From positions 1 through 64,000 of the forward strand of contig NZ_JAWHTE010000003.1 of assembly GCF_032586175.1 (NCBI RefSeq): a DNA stretch of 64,000 nt, read 5' to 3'. Shown here piece after piece: positions 26,918-35,724 of this stretch (position 1 is the stretch's first letter; every line of letters begins with the position of its first letter). The position numbers and the translations under genes are program-made. Below the pieces are notes generated by a model. The model was not told where the DNA came from, searched no databases, and saw only the letters and a list, made by a program, of their open reading frames with translations. Source of the stretch: Ovoidimarina sediminis. Lineage in GTDB: Bacteria; Pseudomonadota; Alphaproteobacteria; Rhodobacterales; Rhodobacteraceae.

Positions 26918-27337
26918 ATGCGCGAAACGGAACGGATCGTACGGCAGTTCCACGAAAGCTGGGACATGCGCGACCCCGAGCGCGGCATGGCGGTGATCGC
27001 CGACGACTGCCGGTTCGAGGATGTCGCGCGCGGCGAGGCACAGCCCGGCCCGGCGGCCTACAAGGCCGATTACGAACGCTGGCGCACGGCCTTCCCCGAT
27101 GGCGAGGTGAAGGTGACGAACGTCATCGTGGATGGCGACTGGGCGGTCGTCGAGTTCCTGAACCGGGGCACCCAGACCGGCCCCCTGCAGTCGAGCCTCG
27201 GGACGTTTCCGCCCAGCGGCAAGCGCATGGAGGCCCGCTATTGCAGCGTGATGCGGGTTGAAAACGGCAAGGTCGTCGAGGGCCGCGATTACTACGACAG
27301 TGCGACGGTGGCGCGCCAGCTTGGCCTTGTGGATTGA
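26918..27337 (+). CDS. SnoaL-like / NTF2-fold protein
   Basis: A 139-residue protein with the pattern RQFHESWDMRDPERGMAVIADDCRFEDV and the later VVEFLNRGTQTG, typical of the SnoaL-like polyketide cyclase/ester cyclase family. Such proteins form cone-shaped dimers with a buried cavity and have diverse roles. It follows the oxidoreductase by one base and probably closes the transporter operon. Confidence 0.82.
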   Translation: MRETERIVRQFHESWDMRDPERGMAVIADDCRFEDVARGEAQPGPAAYKADYERWRTAFPDGEVKVTNVIVDGDWAVVEFLNRGTQTGPLQSSLGTFPPSGKRMEARYCSVMRVENGKVVEGRDYYDSATVARQLGLVD

Positions 27338-27359
27338 CGCCCCCTGCCCCGCCGGCGGC

Positions 27360-28199
27360 TCAGCCGCCCGCCTTGATCTCGGCGATCCGCGCCAGCGCCT
27401 CTTCGCGGGTGTTGCGGATGTTGGGCCGGAACTCCTGGCTTTCGGCGCGCATGCGGATGTCGCGCTCGGTCTCGGACCCCGCGGCATAGCGGACGGAGCC
27501 GAGCGAGGCGGCGATGTTGAGGTTTTTGCCCCGCCGAGCGAACTGCACCCAGGCCGCGGGCTCGATCCGCGTGTTGTTGTAATTGACGAGGAAATACCAC
27601 TTCCGGTCGGTCTTTTTGATCTTCTCCTCGATGAAATCGTAGAAGTCGTCGACATCGCGGGAATGGTGGAAGGTGAAATCCGAGAAATCGGCCTCCATCA
27701 CCTCGTCTTCGAGGAAGAAGGTCAGGCGCGGCTCGAAATCGGCGCGGGCATAATTCGGCTCGTGCACGATCTTCTCGCGGCGGGTCGAGGGCAGGTCGGC
27801 GATCCGCGCGATCGCCGCGTCGCGGGTGGCGAAAAGGTTCGGGTCGAAGGCTTCGGTGCCCGCCGCGCGTTCGATCTGGGCGCGTGTTTCGGGCGAGGCG
27901 TCGTAACGCACGGTGCCCATCGAATGGGCGAGGTTCACCGCCTTGCCGCGATGGGAAAACGCGATCCAGGCGGCGGGATCGATCCGGCAGCCCTGGTAGT
28001 TGATGAGGAAAAACCACCATGGCTCGCCAGTGGCGTCGATCCGCTCTTCCACCCGGTCGTAGAAAGCGTTCACATCGGCCGAGTTGTGGAAATGAACGTG
28101 GCCCAGATCGACCTCGAAGATCATGCGCGCCTCGTCGAAGGAAAGGCGGGTGTCGATGCCCTCGGGCGTGAACTGGATTTCCGGGTCGTCGTCGAGCAT
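27360..28199 (-). CDS. Uncharacterised protein with a tandem duplicated domain
   Basis: A 279-residue protein made of two copies of one domain, about residues 16-136 and 157-276. Matching segments include FHNSADVNAFYDRVEERI against FHHSRDVDDFYDFIEEKI, then RIDPAAWIAF against RIEPAAWVQF and NLAHSMGTVRYDA against NIAASLGSVRYAA. No signal peptide is seen. The alternating strand and helix pattern is faintly like a SpoIIAA/STAS fold, but that is a guess. It is divergent from the PaaK-like ligase across a shared palindrome. Confidence 0.8.
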   Translation of the reverse strand: MLDDDPEIQFTPEGIDTRLSFDEARMIFEVDLGHVHFHNSADVNAFYDRVEERIDATGEPWWFFLINYQGCRIDPAAWIAFSHRGKAVNLAHSMGTVRYDASPETRAQIERAAGTEAFDPNLFATRDAAIARIADLPSTRREKIVHEPNYARADFEPRLTFFLEDEVMEADFSDFTFHHSRDVDDFYDFIEEKIKKTDRKWYFLVNYNNTRIEPAAWVQFARRGKNLNIAASLGSVRYAAGSETERDIRMRAESQEFRPNIRNTREEALARIAEIKAGG

Positions 28200-28278
28200 G
28201 GCGGTGTTCGGGCCTCACAAATTCATGCGCCGGGTTCCCTGACGGGATCCGGGCCTCGCGCGCAGGTTGTGGTTTATT

Positions 28279-28295
28279 ATGCTGCAGTGCAGCAT
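28279..28295. promoter_or_regulatory. Candidate operator: 17-base palindrome
   Basis: ATGCTGCA-G-TGCAGCAT is a perfect inverted repeat in the 168-base gap between the divergent duplicated-domain gene and PaaK-like gene. TGCA repeats of this kind are bound by BzdR/BoxR-type regulators of aromatic acid use, which is suggestive but unproven here. Confidence 0.5.
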
Positions 28296-28367
28296 TCAAC
28301 TGCGCGTCTTGTCGCGGGGGGAAACAGGGCGGAAAGCCGCCGGGAACACTGACTGGAACGGAACGGA

Positions 28368-29573
28368 ATGACCGAATTCTTTGACGACCTCGAAACACGC
28401 AGCGCCGACCGGCGCGCGGCGGAACAGCTTGACGCCCTGAACGCACAGCTTCAGCGGGCGGCGGATTTGCCGGGCTACGGGGCGGAAATCTCCGGGCCAC
28501 TGGGCGATCTCGCCGGGCTCGCCGCCCTGCCCGTTCTCAGGAAAGGCGCGCTGCTCGACGCGCAGAAACCCGGCGCGCCCCTGGGCGGTTTCGCCGGGCC
28601 GGCGGCGGGGTTCGACCATGTGTTCCAGTCGCCGGGGCCGATCTACGAACCGGGCAACGCCACCCGCGACTGGTGGCGCTTCGGGCGTTTCGTCCATGCG
28701 GTGGGGATCGGCCGGGGCGACATCGTGCAGAACTGCTTCAGCTATCACATGACGCCCGCGGGCCTCATGTTCGAAAACGCCGCCCGCGCGGTGGGCGCCG
28801 CGGTCTTCCCCGCGGGCACGGGGCAGACGGAATTGCAGGTCCGCGCCGCGCGCGATCTCGGCACCACGGCCTATGCGGGCACGCCCGATTACCTCGCCAC
28901 CATCCTCGAAGCGGCCGAGGCCGAGGGCGCTGATCTCCAGATCACCAAGGCCGCCGTCTCGGGCGGCGCGCTCTTCCCGGCGATGCGCGCGGCCTATGAG
29001 GCGCGCGGCATCACCTGCCTGCAATGCTACGGCACCGCCGATCTGGGCCATGTCGCCTATGAAAGCCCCGCGATGGAAGGGATGATCATCGACGAAGGCG
29101 TGATCGTCGAGATCCTCCGCCCCGGCACCGGCGATCCCGTGCCCGAGGGCGATGTGGGCGAAATCGTGGTGACGACACTCAACCCCGATTACCCGCTGAT
29201 CCGCTTCGCCACCGGCGACATGTCGAAGATCCTGCCCGGGGAAAGCCCCTGCGGGCGCACCAACATGCGCATTGCGGGCTGGATGGGCCGCGCCGACCAG
29301 ACCACCAAGATCAAGGGCATGTTCGTGCGCCCCGAACAGGTCGCCGACCTCGGCAAACGTTTGCCGGAAGCGGGGCGGATTCGCATCGAAGCCACACGTC
29401 AGGGCTCTTCGGATCATATGATAGTGAATATCGAAACCGAGTTGTGCGAGCCTGAGCGCTATGAATCGGCCGTTGTCGAGGTGCTGAAGCTCAGGGGCGA
29501 GGTGAAACTCGTGCCCCCGGGCAGCCTCCCCAACGACGGCAAGGTGATCGACGACACGCGCGACTACGGGTAG
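28368..29573 (+). CDS. PaaK-like CoA ligase (phenylacetate-CoA ligase family)
   Basis: A 401-residue adenylate-forming enzyme shorter than true PaaK (about 440). AYAGTPDYLATILEAAE and AVSGGALFPAMRAAYEA followed by CYGTADLGHVAYE match the family, and the C-terminal domain begins with GWMGRADQTTKIKGMFVRP. The classical Ser/Thr/Gly-rich phosphate loop is weak, so the exact activity is uncertain. It would activate an aromatic or other acid imported by the transporter upstream. Confidence 0.82.
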   Translation: MTEFFDDLETRSADRRAAEQLDALNAQLQRAADLPGYGAEISGPLGDLAGLAALPVLRKGALLDAQKPGAPLGGFAGPAAGFDHVFQSPGPIYEPGNATRDWWRFGRFVHAVGIGRGDIVQNCFSYHMTPAGLMFENAARAVGAAVFPAGTGQTELQVRAARDLGTTAYAGTPDYLATILEAAEAEGADLQITKAAVSGGALFPAMRAAYEARGITCLQCYGTADLGHVAYESPAMEGMIIDEGVIVEILRPGTGDPVPEGDVGEIVVTTLNPDYPLIRFATGDMSKILPGESPCGRTNMRIAGWMGRADQTTKIKGMFVRPEQVADLGKRLPEAGRIRIEATRQGSSDHMIVNIETELCEPERYESAVVEVLKLRGEVKLVPPGSLPNDGKVIDDTRDYG

Positions 29574-29614
29574 CGCAGGGCAACACGGCTGGGGCCGGGC
29601 AGGGAGAGTGCGAC

Positions 29615-31246
29615 GTGACGAGACTTTGGACAGGCATGCTTGCCGCAGCGGTGATCAGCGCCGGAACGGCGGGGGCGGAAACGCTCACCATCGTGGTGAC
29701 GAACGACAATTACGATCGCCAGCCGGATGTCAGCGAAGAGATCGATCGCGTGGCGGTGATCGAGGCGGCGGATGACGCGGGCTACGAGGTGCTCAGGCTC
29801 GACGATGCCAGCGCGCGCCAGCTTCGCCAGCGCTTCACGGGGCGCTACGAGTCCCTCACCGAAGCGGAACGCCTGATCTTCATCATGGCCGGCCAGTTCG
29901 TGACCGATGGCGATGAAACCTGGCTTCTCGGCACCGATGCCCAGCGCGATGTCGATATCTTCGACGCGGGCGCGCAGGGGCTCAGGCTCGGCGCGCTCCT
30001 GCAGATCATGGGCGAAAAGCCCGGCGATGCGCTTCTGTTCCTGGTGCCTGAAAACACCGCCGAGACGGGGCCGGGCCTCAGCGCCGGCATTTCGATCGGC
30101 GAGGTGCCGCAGGGCGTCAGCGTCGTCGTGGGTGACGGCGCGACGATGACGGGGCTTCTGATCGACGACATCTATGGCGGCAATCGCCCGGTCGGGGCGG
30201 CGGTGGCCGAAAGCGGCGGCGCGCTTGAAGGTTATGGCTACCTCCCCCGCGGCGGCGCGGCGGCGGCCGAGGCCCCGGACGCGAACCTGCAGGCCACCAT
30301 CGCCGAATTCACAGCCTGGCGCGCGGCCCAGCGGATCGATACCGAAGCGGCCTATGTCGACTTCCTCGAAACCTACCCGAACGGGCGCTTTTCCGGCGAG
30401 GCGCGGGCCCGGCTCGCGGCCGTGGAACGTTCGCCCGAGGAACTGGCGGAAGCCGAAGAGGCCTCCCTCAGGCTCAGCCGCGACGCCCGGCGCTCGATCC
30501 AGCGCAACCTCTCGATCCTCGGCTTCGATCCGCGCGGGATCGACGGCATCTTCGGCCGTGGCACCCGCAGCGCGATTCGCCAGTGGCAGGGCGCGCAGGG
30601 GCTTCAGGTCACCGGCTACCTGACCGGCAACCAGATCACCCAGATCGAGGATGCGGCGACGCAACGCTCCGCCGAACTCGAGGCCGAGGCCCAGCGCCGC
30701 CAGGACGAGGCCGACCGCGCCGACAGCGCCTATTGGCGCGAAACCGGCCAGGGCCAGACCGAGGCGGGGCTGCGCGATTACCTGGCCCGCTACCCCGACG
30801 GGCTGTTCTCCGATCTCGCCCGCGACCGGCTCGAAGACATCGAGGATGCGCGCCGCTCCTCCGTCCGCGCCGCCGATCAGCAGGCCTGGGACGAGGCGGC
30901 GGCGGCGGATGACGCGCGCGGCTATCGCGGCTATCTCGAACGCTTCCCGAACGGCGCCTATGCCGACGCGGCCCGTGGGCGGCTTCAGGAAATCGAGGGC
31001 ACCCGCGCCTCCGAAGACGCGATCGAGGCCGCCCGCGCGGAAGAGGCCAACGTCGTCGCGAACCCGATCACCCGGCTTCTGGTGGAACGGCGGCTCACGC
31101 AGCTCGGGCTCGAACCGGGCAATGCCGACGGCCAGTTCGACGACGACACGCGCCGGGCGATCCGCCGCTATCAGCGGGCGCGCGACCTGCCGGTGACGGG
31201 CTATGTGACGCAGCAAACCCTGGTCAGGATGCTGGCGGGCAACTGA
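29615..31246 (+). CDS. Pseudo-caspase with two peptidoglycan-binding domains
   Basis: A 543-residue exported protein (signal peptide about residues 1-21). Residues 24-210 look like a caspase p20 fold, but the His motif (usually YxGHG) reads MAGQF at 91-95 and the Cys motif (usually DACR) reads LVPEN at 143-147, so both catalytic residues are missing. Then come three repeats with YPNGRFS, YPDGLFS and FPNGAYA (about 231-270, 372-410, 424-462) and two peptidoglycan-binding domains (291-347, 487-541) with GIFGRGTRSAIRQWQ and GQFDDDTRRAIRRYQ. It probably binds the cell wall as a scaffold. Confidence 0.82.
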   Translation: MTRLWTGMLAAAVISAGTAGAETLTIVVTNDNYDRQPDVSEEIDRVAVIEAADDAGYEVLRLDDASARQLRQRFTGRYESLTEAERLIFIMAGQFVTDGDETWLLGTDAQRDVDIFDAGAQGLRLGALLQIMGEKPGDALLFLVPENTAETGPGLSAGISIGEVPQGVSVVVGDGATMTGLLIDDIYGGNRPVGAAVAESGGALEGYGYLPRGGAAAAEAPDANLQATIAEFTAWRAAQRIDTEAAYVDFLETYPNGRFSGEARARLAAVERSPEELAEAEEASLRLSRDARRSIQRNLSILGFDPRGIDGIFGRGTRSAIRQWQGAQGLQVTGYLTGNQITQIEDAATQRSAELEAEAQRRQDEADRADSAYWRETGQGQTEAGLRDYLARYPDGLFSDLARDRLEDIEDARRSSVRAADQQAWDEAAAADDARGYRGYLERFPNGAYADAARGRLQEIEGTRASEDAIEAARAEEANVVANPITRLLVERRLTQLGLEPGNADGQFDDDTRRAIRRYQRARDLPVTGYVTQQTLVRMLAGN

Positions 31247-31329
31247 GGGCCGGGCCACCGGCCCGCCCGCAATTCACGAAATCATAAGCCACGGGATGCT
31301 ATCCCGCGCCATCCTTGTTGCGAACCGGG

Positions 31330-33411
31330 ATGGCCCGATCGGTGCTGTTGCGTACCATTGTCTTTCTCACCGCGATGGCCCTGCTTGCCTGGGGCGGCTT
31401 CCGCGCGCTTGTCGAGAACGAGGTCAAACGCGTCGTCTCGGTCCATGTGCTCGACAAGACCAGCCACCTTGTCGACATGCTCGAAGCGGACGGGGCCCAG
31501 ACCGCGGATCTCGTACGCGGCGTCATTCACCCCGAATCCTTCCGGGATTTCGGCGTCATGGCCCATGCGATCCAGGTAGCCTCCGTCTTCTTCTATTCCA
31601 CCGACGGTGTGCTGATCACCCAGCTCGACACGACCGTCATGGGCCGGATGTCGGCGTCTGGTGGCGGCGCTGAACCCGGGGGCATGCCGAACCGGGGGGC
31701 CATGCCGGACCGGGGGACCAGTGGCGCAAATCCCGCCAGCGGCGATTACGACGGGGGGCACGGGCATTCCGGCGGCCATGAGCTCGACCTGCCGCTCAGC
31801 TACCCGGAAATCGCCGATCTGACGCTGCCGAATACCCGTGCACTGCGCGCGCTGTTCGATGGTGCCACAAGCCAGTATCTTTCGATCCACGTGATCGAAC
31901 GCACCGACGGCACACCCCGCAGTTTCGCGGTTCCGGTGATGCCCGTGCTCGGCGCGGATGGCGCACGGGTCGGCTTTGTCGGCTTCGTCGTGGACGCGAC
32001 CCATATCTATTCGACCTATGCCCGGGGTGTTTCGGCCTTCGCCATGCTATTCTTGTCGTGCGGGGTCGTGCTTTTCGGCGTGCCCGCCCTGGGCTTCTGG
32101 CTGCAAAAGCGGCTGGCCGAACGGTCATCGCGCGATGCCACGTACCTGTCGCGCCACGATGCGCTGACCGGGCTGCTGAACAGAAGCGCCTTCGTCGCCG
32201 AGGCGCAGAAATGGCTCGACGACGGGCGGATCGGCTTCGCGGCCTATGTCGATGTGGATCGGTTCAAGCTGATCAACGACACCTACGGGCATTCGGTGGG
32301 CGACGCGTTCCTGCGCCACATCGCCGGCATCCTGCGCGAAATCTGCGGCGCGGCGGCGCTGGTGGCGCGCTTGGGCGGGGACGAATTCACACTGGTGCTG
32401 CCCGTCAAGGACAGGGAGGCGACGGAGGCCGTGGTCGCCCGCCTGATGCGGCGGGTCTCCGAGGGCGTGGAAATCGACGGGCTGACGGTCTCGTCCTCGA
32501 TCAGCATCGGGGTCGCGGAGCCCCGGCGCGGCGACACGCTCGATGCCCTTCTGCAGCGCGCCGATATCGCGCTCTACCACGCGAAATCGGCGGGGCGCGA
32601 TACGGCCTCCTTCTTCACCGAAGAGATGGGGGCGGCGGCGCGGCGGCGGCGGTTCCTGGAAACGCGCCTGCGCGACGCCTGCCGGACGCAGAAATTCGAA
32701 CTGGCCTTTCAGCCCCTCGTGGATGCGGAAACCTCCGAAATCCTCGGCTACGAGGCGCTCCTGCGCCTCGACGATGCCGAGGGCACGCCCATCCCCCCGT
32801 CGGAATTCGTGCCGCTGGCCGAAGAGATCGGGCTGATCGAGACGATCGGCACCTGGGTTCTGTTCGCCGCGACCCGCGAGATCCAGGCCTACGACGATCA
32901 GGTGAGAGTCTCCGTCAATCTGTCGGCGGAACAGTTCCGCTCGGGCGACCTCGTGAACTTGGTGTCAGACGCGCTCGAACAATCCGGGCTCTCGCCCGAG
33001 CGGCTGGAACTCGAAATCACCGAAAGCGTGCTTCTCGATGAAAACAGCAGCATCGCCTTCCAGATCGACGCCCTGAAAGACATGGGCATCCGCTTCGCGA
33101 TGGACGATTTCGGCACCGGATATTCAAGCCTGTCGACGCTCTGGCGCTACGGGTTCGACCGCATCAAGATCGACAGATCCTTCGTTCAGGCCCTCGAGGA
33201 AAGCACCGAAAGGTCACAGCAGATGATCGAATTGATCGTCCTTCTGGGCACGCGCATGGGCATGAGCATCACGGCCGAAGGGATCGAGACGGAGCATCAG
33301 CGCAAAATGCTCGCCACCATGGGATGCAACGTGCTGCAGGGCTACCTCTTCGGCCGCCCGGCACCGCTTCAGGCCCCGCGCGGCCCCGCCGCAGAGGCCT
33401 CGGCCTCCTGA
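31330..33411 (+). CDS. GGDEF-EAL cyclic-di-GMP enzyme, membrane-bound
   Basis: A 693-residue protein with two membrane helices (about residues 5-24 and 233-258) flanking a periplasmic sensor region. The GGDEF motif (RLGGDEF) and the EAL motif (YEALLRL), with DDFGTGYSS and KIDRSF, are all intact, so both synthesis and breakdown of c-di-GMP are possible. No RxxD inhibitory site precedes GGDEF at the usual distance. The ATG at 31330 was preferred to a TTG at 31315. The sensor contains a Gly/Met/His-rich insert. Confidence 0.88.
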   Translation: MARSVLLRTIVFLTAMALLAWGGFRALVENEVKRVVSVHVLDKTSHLVDMLEADGAQTADLVRGVIHPESFRDFGVMAHAIQVASVFFYSTDGVLITQLDTTVMGRMSASGGGAEPGGMPNRGAMPDRGTSGANPASGDYDGGHGHSGGHELDLPLSYPEIADLTLPNTRALRALFDGATSQYLSIHVIERTDGTPRSFAVPVMPVLGADGARVGFVGFVVDATHIYSTYARGVSAFAMLFLSCGVVLFGVPALGFWLQKRLAERSSRDATYLSRHDALTGLLNRSAFVAEAQKWLDDGRIGFAAYVDVDRFKLINDTYGHSVGDAFLRHIAGILREICGAAALVARLGGDEFTLVLPVKDREATEAVVARLMRRVSEGVEIDGLTVSSSISIGVAEPRRGDTLDALLQRADIALYHAKSAGRDTASFFTEEMGAAARRRRFLETRLRDACRTQKFELAFQPLVDAETSEILGYEALLRLDDAEGTPIPPSEFVPLAEEIGLIETIGTWVLFAATREIQAYDDQVRVSVNLSAEQFRSGDLVNLVSDALEQSGLSPERLELEITESVLLDENSSIAFQIDALKDMGIRFAMDDFGTGYSSLSTLWRYGFDRIKIDRSFVQALEESTERSQQMIELIVLLGTRMGMSITAEGIETEHQRKMLATMGCNVLQGYLFGRPAPLQAPRGPAAEASAS

Positions 33412-33445
33412 AACCGCCGCCGTCCCGGGGCGCGGCCCGCCTGCG

Positions 33446-33649
33446 CTATTTCCGCCGCGCCGCCTCGACACGCTCCACGTAATCGCCCTTGAAGAACGAC
33501 CAGCTGCACCAAAGCCCGATCGCGACGAACAGCGCCGCCCAGAAGTAGGATCCCATGCGGATCTCGAAGATCGTCCACGCGAACACCAGCACGACAAGCA
33601 CGATCCGCCGCCAGAGCGGCAGGAAGAAGGGATGATCGACGCTAAACAC
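33446..33649 (-). CDS. Small two-helix membrane protein (67 aa)
   Basis: A 67-residue protein with two hydrophobic segments (about residues 15-30 and 33-54), a short hairpin with GSYFWAALFVAIGLWCSW, and a basic end VEAARRK. It starts inside the last codons of the dehydrogenase gene (8-base overlap), so translation is coupled. Similar short unnamed proteins occur in Rhodobacterales. Function unknown. Confidence 0.7.
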   Translation of the reverse strand: MFSVDHPFFLPLWRRIVLVVLVFAWTIFEIRMGSYFWAALFVAIGLWCSWSFFKGDYVERVEAARRK

Positions 33650-34661
33650 CGCCCGCCTCCCCCGTCACCTCCGCCACCGGGATCGCGCGCCCCGTCTCCG
33701 CCGAGCGCAGCGCGGCCTCGGCAAGCACAAGCGCCATCAGCCCGTCCTGCCCCGTCGTTGGCACCGGCATGCCATCGCGCAGGCAGTCGACGAAGGTCGC
33801 GATTTCGGCGGTATAGGCCGCCATGTAGCGCTCCATGAAAAAATCAAGCAGCGGCGGGCGCGTATACCCCGCCCCCGTCGCAACCTCGATCTTCGCCCGA
33901 TGGGTGTTCGCCGCGCTGATCGCGCCCTCCGATCCCAGAACCTCGATCCGCTGGTCATAGCCATAGGCCGCCCGCCGGCTGCAGGTGATCGTGCATTGCT
34001 TCCCCGAGGCGGTGCGCAGGATCACGTTCACGCTGTCGAAATCCCCCGCCTCGCCGATCTCGGGCGAGACGAGGACGGATCCCGCGGCCATCACCGTCTC
34101 GAACTCCTCTCCCACCAGCCAGCGCGCCACGTCGAAATCGTGGATCGCCATGTCGCGGAAGATCCCGCCCGACCGCTTGATATAGGAAACCGGCGGCGGC
34201 CCCGGATCGCGCGAGGTCAGCGCCACCATCTCGACTGCGCCGATGGCGCCCCGGTCGATCTCGGCCTTCAGTGCCCGAAAATCCGGATCGAACCGGCGCT
34301 GGAACCCGATCATCAGCGTCCCGCCGGTCTGCGCGACAGTGGCAAGGCAGGCCTCCACCCGCGCGATATCCAGATCGATGGGCTTTTCGCAAAACACGGC
34401 CTTCCCGGCCTTCACGAACTGTTCGATCAGGTCGGCATGGGTGTCGGTCGGCGTACAGATCGCCACCGCGTCGATATCCGGCGAGGCCGCGATCTCGTCG
34501 ATCGTCCGCACCTTGCAGCCGTGCCGCGCCTCCACCGCCTCGGCCGCCGCCTGCACCGGATCGGCCACCGCCACCAATTCCGCGCCGCGCACCCGCGCCA
34601 CGGCCTCGGCGTGCACCTGCCCGATCCGCCCCGCACCTAGAACCCCGAACCTGACCGCCAT
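33642..34661 (-). CDS. Gfo/Idh/MocA family oxidoreductase (inositol dehydrogenase-like)
   Basis: A 339-residue NAD(P)-dependent dehydrogenase. The start at 34661 (MAVRFGVLGAGRIGQVHAEA) has a GGGAGGG site before it; the longer frame is not coding-like. The EKP motif (FCEKPIDLD) and the later DMAIHDFDVARWL match inositol 2-dehydrogenase relatives. It would oxidise a cyclic polyol or sugar. No other iol genes are near, so the substrate is open. Confidence 0.85.
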   Translation of the reverse strand: MAVRFGVLGAGRIGQVHAEAVARVRGAELVAVADPVQAAAEAVEARHGCKVRTIDEIAASPDIDAVAICTPTDTHADLIEQFVKAGKAVFCEKPIDLDIARVEACLATVAQTGGTLMIGFQRRFDPDFRALKAEIDRGAIGAVEMVALTSRDPGPPPVSYIKRSGGIFRDMAIHDFDVARWLVGEEFETVMAAGSVLVSPEIGEAGDFDSVNVILRTASGKQCTITCSRRAAYGYDQRIEVLGSEGAISAANTHRAKIEVATGAGYTRPPLLDFFMERYMAAYTAEIATFVDCLRDGMPVPTTGQDGLMALVLAEAALRSAETGRAIPVAEVTGEAGGV

Positions 34662-34819
34662 GGCACCCTCCCGTTTTCGTTCCGGGCGGACCGTGCACGC
34701 GTTCCGGGGCACGATCAATCGCTTTTCCGGCCGAAGCCGCCACCTTGCCAAACATCCTGTTGCAGGCCCCGTGGCGCCCATGCCACTCAGGCGCAGGACG
34801 AGGCAGGCGGGGCACGGGG

Positions 34820-35629
34820 ATGCGGCGCATCTTGGATCATGCGGTGCTGATGGGCGGTGTCCTGCTCTTTTGCGGGCCGGTCCTGCTGCTGGCCGTCTCC
34901 GCCACCCATGACGGCGGGCTGAACCGGGCGGGCGGGCTGACGCTCTGGCCCGGCACCGGCTTCGGCGCCAACCTCGACCGGCTGAGGGAGGTCGGCGGCG
35001 GCGCGGCGCGCATGCCGGGCGTGAACGCGATGATCTGGTCCTCGGCCGCCGTCGGCCTCGGCGTCGCTCTGCTCACCACCGCGGTCTCCTTCGTCGCGGC
35101 CTATGCGATCACCCATCTCAGGGGCCGCGGCACGCAGGCGGTGTTCTGGGTCAGCGTCGCGACGCTCTATTTCCCGGTCGAGGCGAGGATGCTGCCCACC
35201 TTCGAAATCACGGCGGGCCTCGGCCTGCTGGGCACGACGCTCGGCATGGTCCTGCCGATCCTGCCCCTCGCGCTTGGCACGCTTATCTTTCGCCAGCACC
35301 TCAAAACGCTTCCCCCCGAACTCATGGAAGCCGCCCGGCTCGACGGCGCGGGGCCGCTCCGCTTCCTCAGGGATTTCGCCCTGCCCCTCTCCGGCCCGCC
35401 GATCGGGGCCGTTCTCCTCATCACCTTCATCTTCGGATGGAACCAGTATCTCTGGCCCCTCCTCATCTCGATCGACGGCAGCGTCTGGACGCTAATGCGC
35501 GGCCTCGGCTTCCTCGGCTCGGGCTCGGGCCCCGCAACGGCGCTCGCCGCGCTCTCGATGCTGCCCCCGCTCCTCCTCGCGATCGGCTTCGCGCGGCTTC
35601 TGTCGCGGCTGGGGCAGCTCAGGCTCTGA
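34820..35629 (+). CDS. ABC transporter permease, UgpE/MalG-like (orphan)
   Basis: A 269-residue inner-membrane permease with about six helices. The cytoplasmic EAA motif reads EAARLDGAGPLRFLRDFALPL. The ending with FGWNQYLWPLL is typical of UgpE-type glycerol-3-phosphate or sugar permeases. The binding protein, partner permease and ATPase that should complete the importer are absent on both sides. An in-frame ATG at 34745 exists but adds an uncharacteristic N-terminus. Confidence 0.8.
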   Translation: MRRILDHAVLMGGVLLFCGPVLLLAVSATHDGGLNRAGGLTLWPGTGFGANLDRLREVGGGAARMPGVNAMIWSSAAVGLGVALLTTAVSFVAAYAITHLRGRGTQAVFWVSVATLYFPVEARMLPTFEITAGLGLLGTTLGMVLPILPLALGTLIFRQHLKTLPPELMEAARLDGAGPLRFLRDFALPLSGPPIGAVLLITFIFGWNQYLWPLLISIDGSVWTLMRGLGFLGSGSGPATALAALSMLPPLLLAIGFARLLSRLGQLRL

Positions 35630-35724
35630 TCCTCCGGGCCTTGACATAGAACAACGACAGGCCCCGCCCGCCTGCCCGATGCTGGGCCTGGAAACAGGGA
35701 TCGACAGACTGAGGGGAGGCGGCC

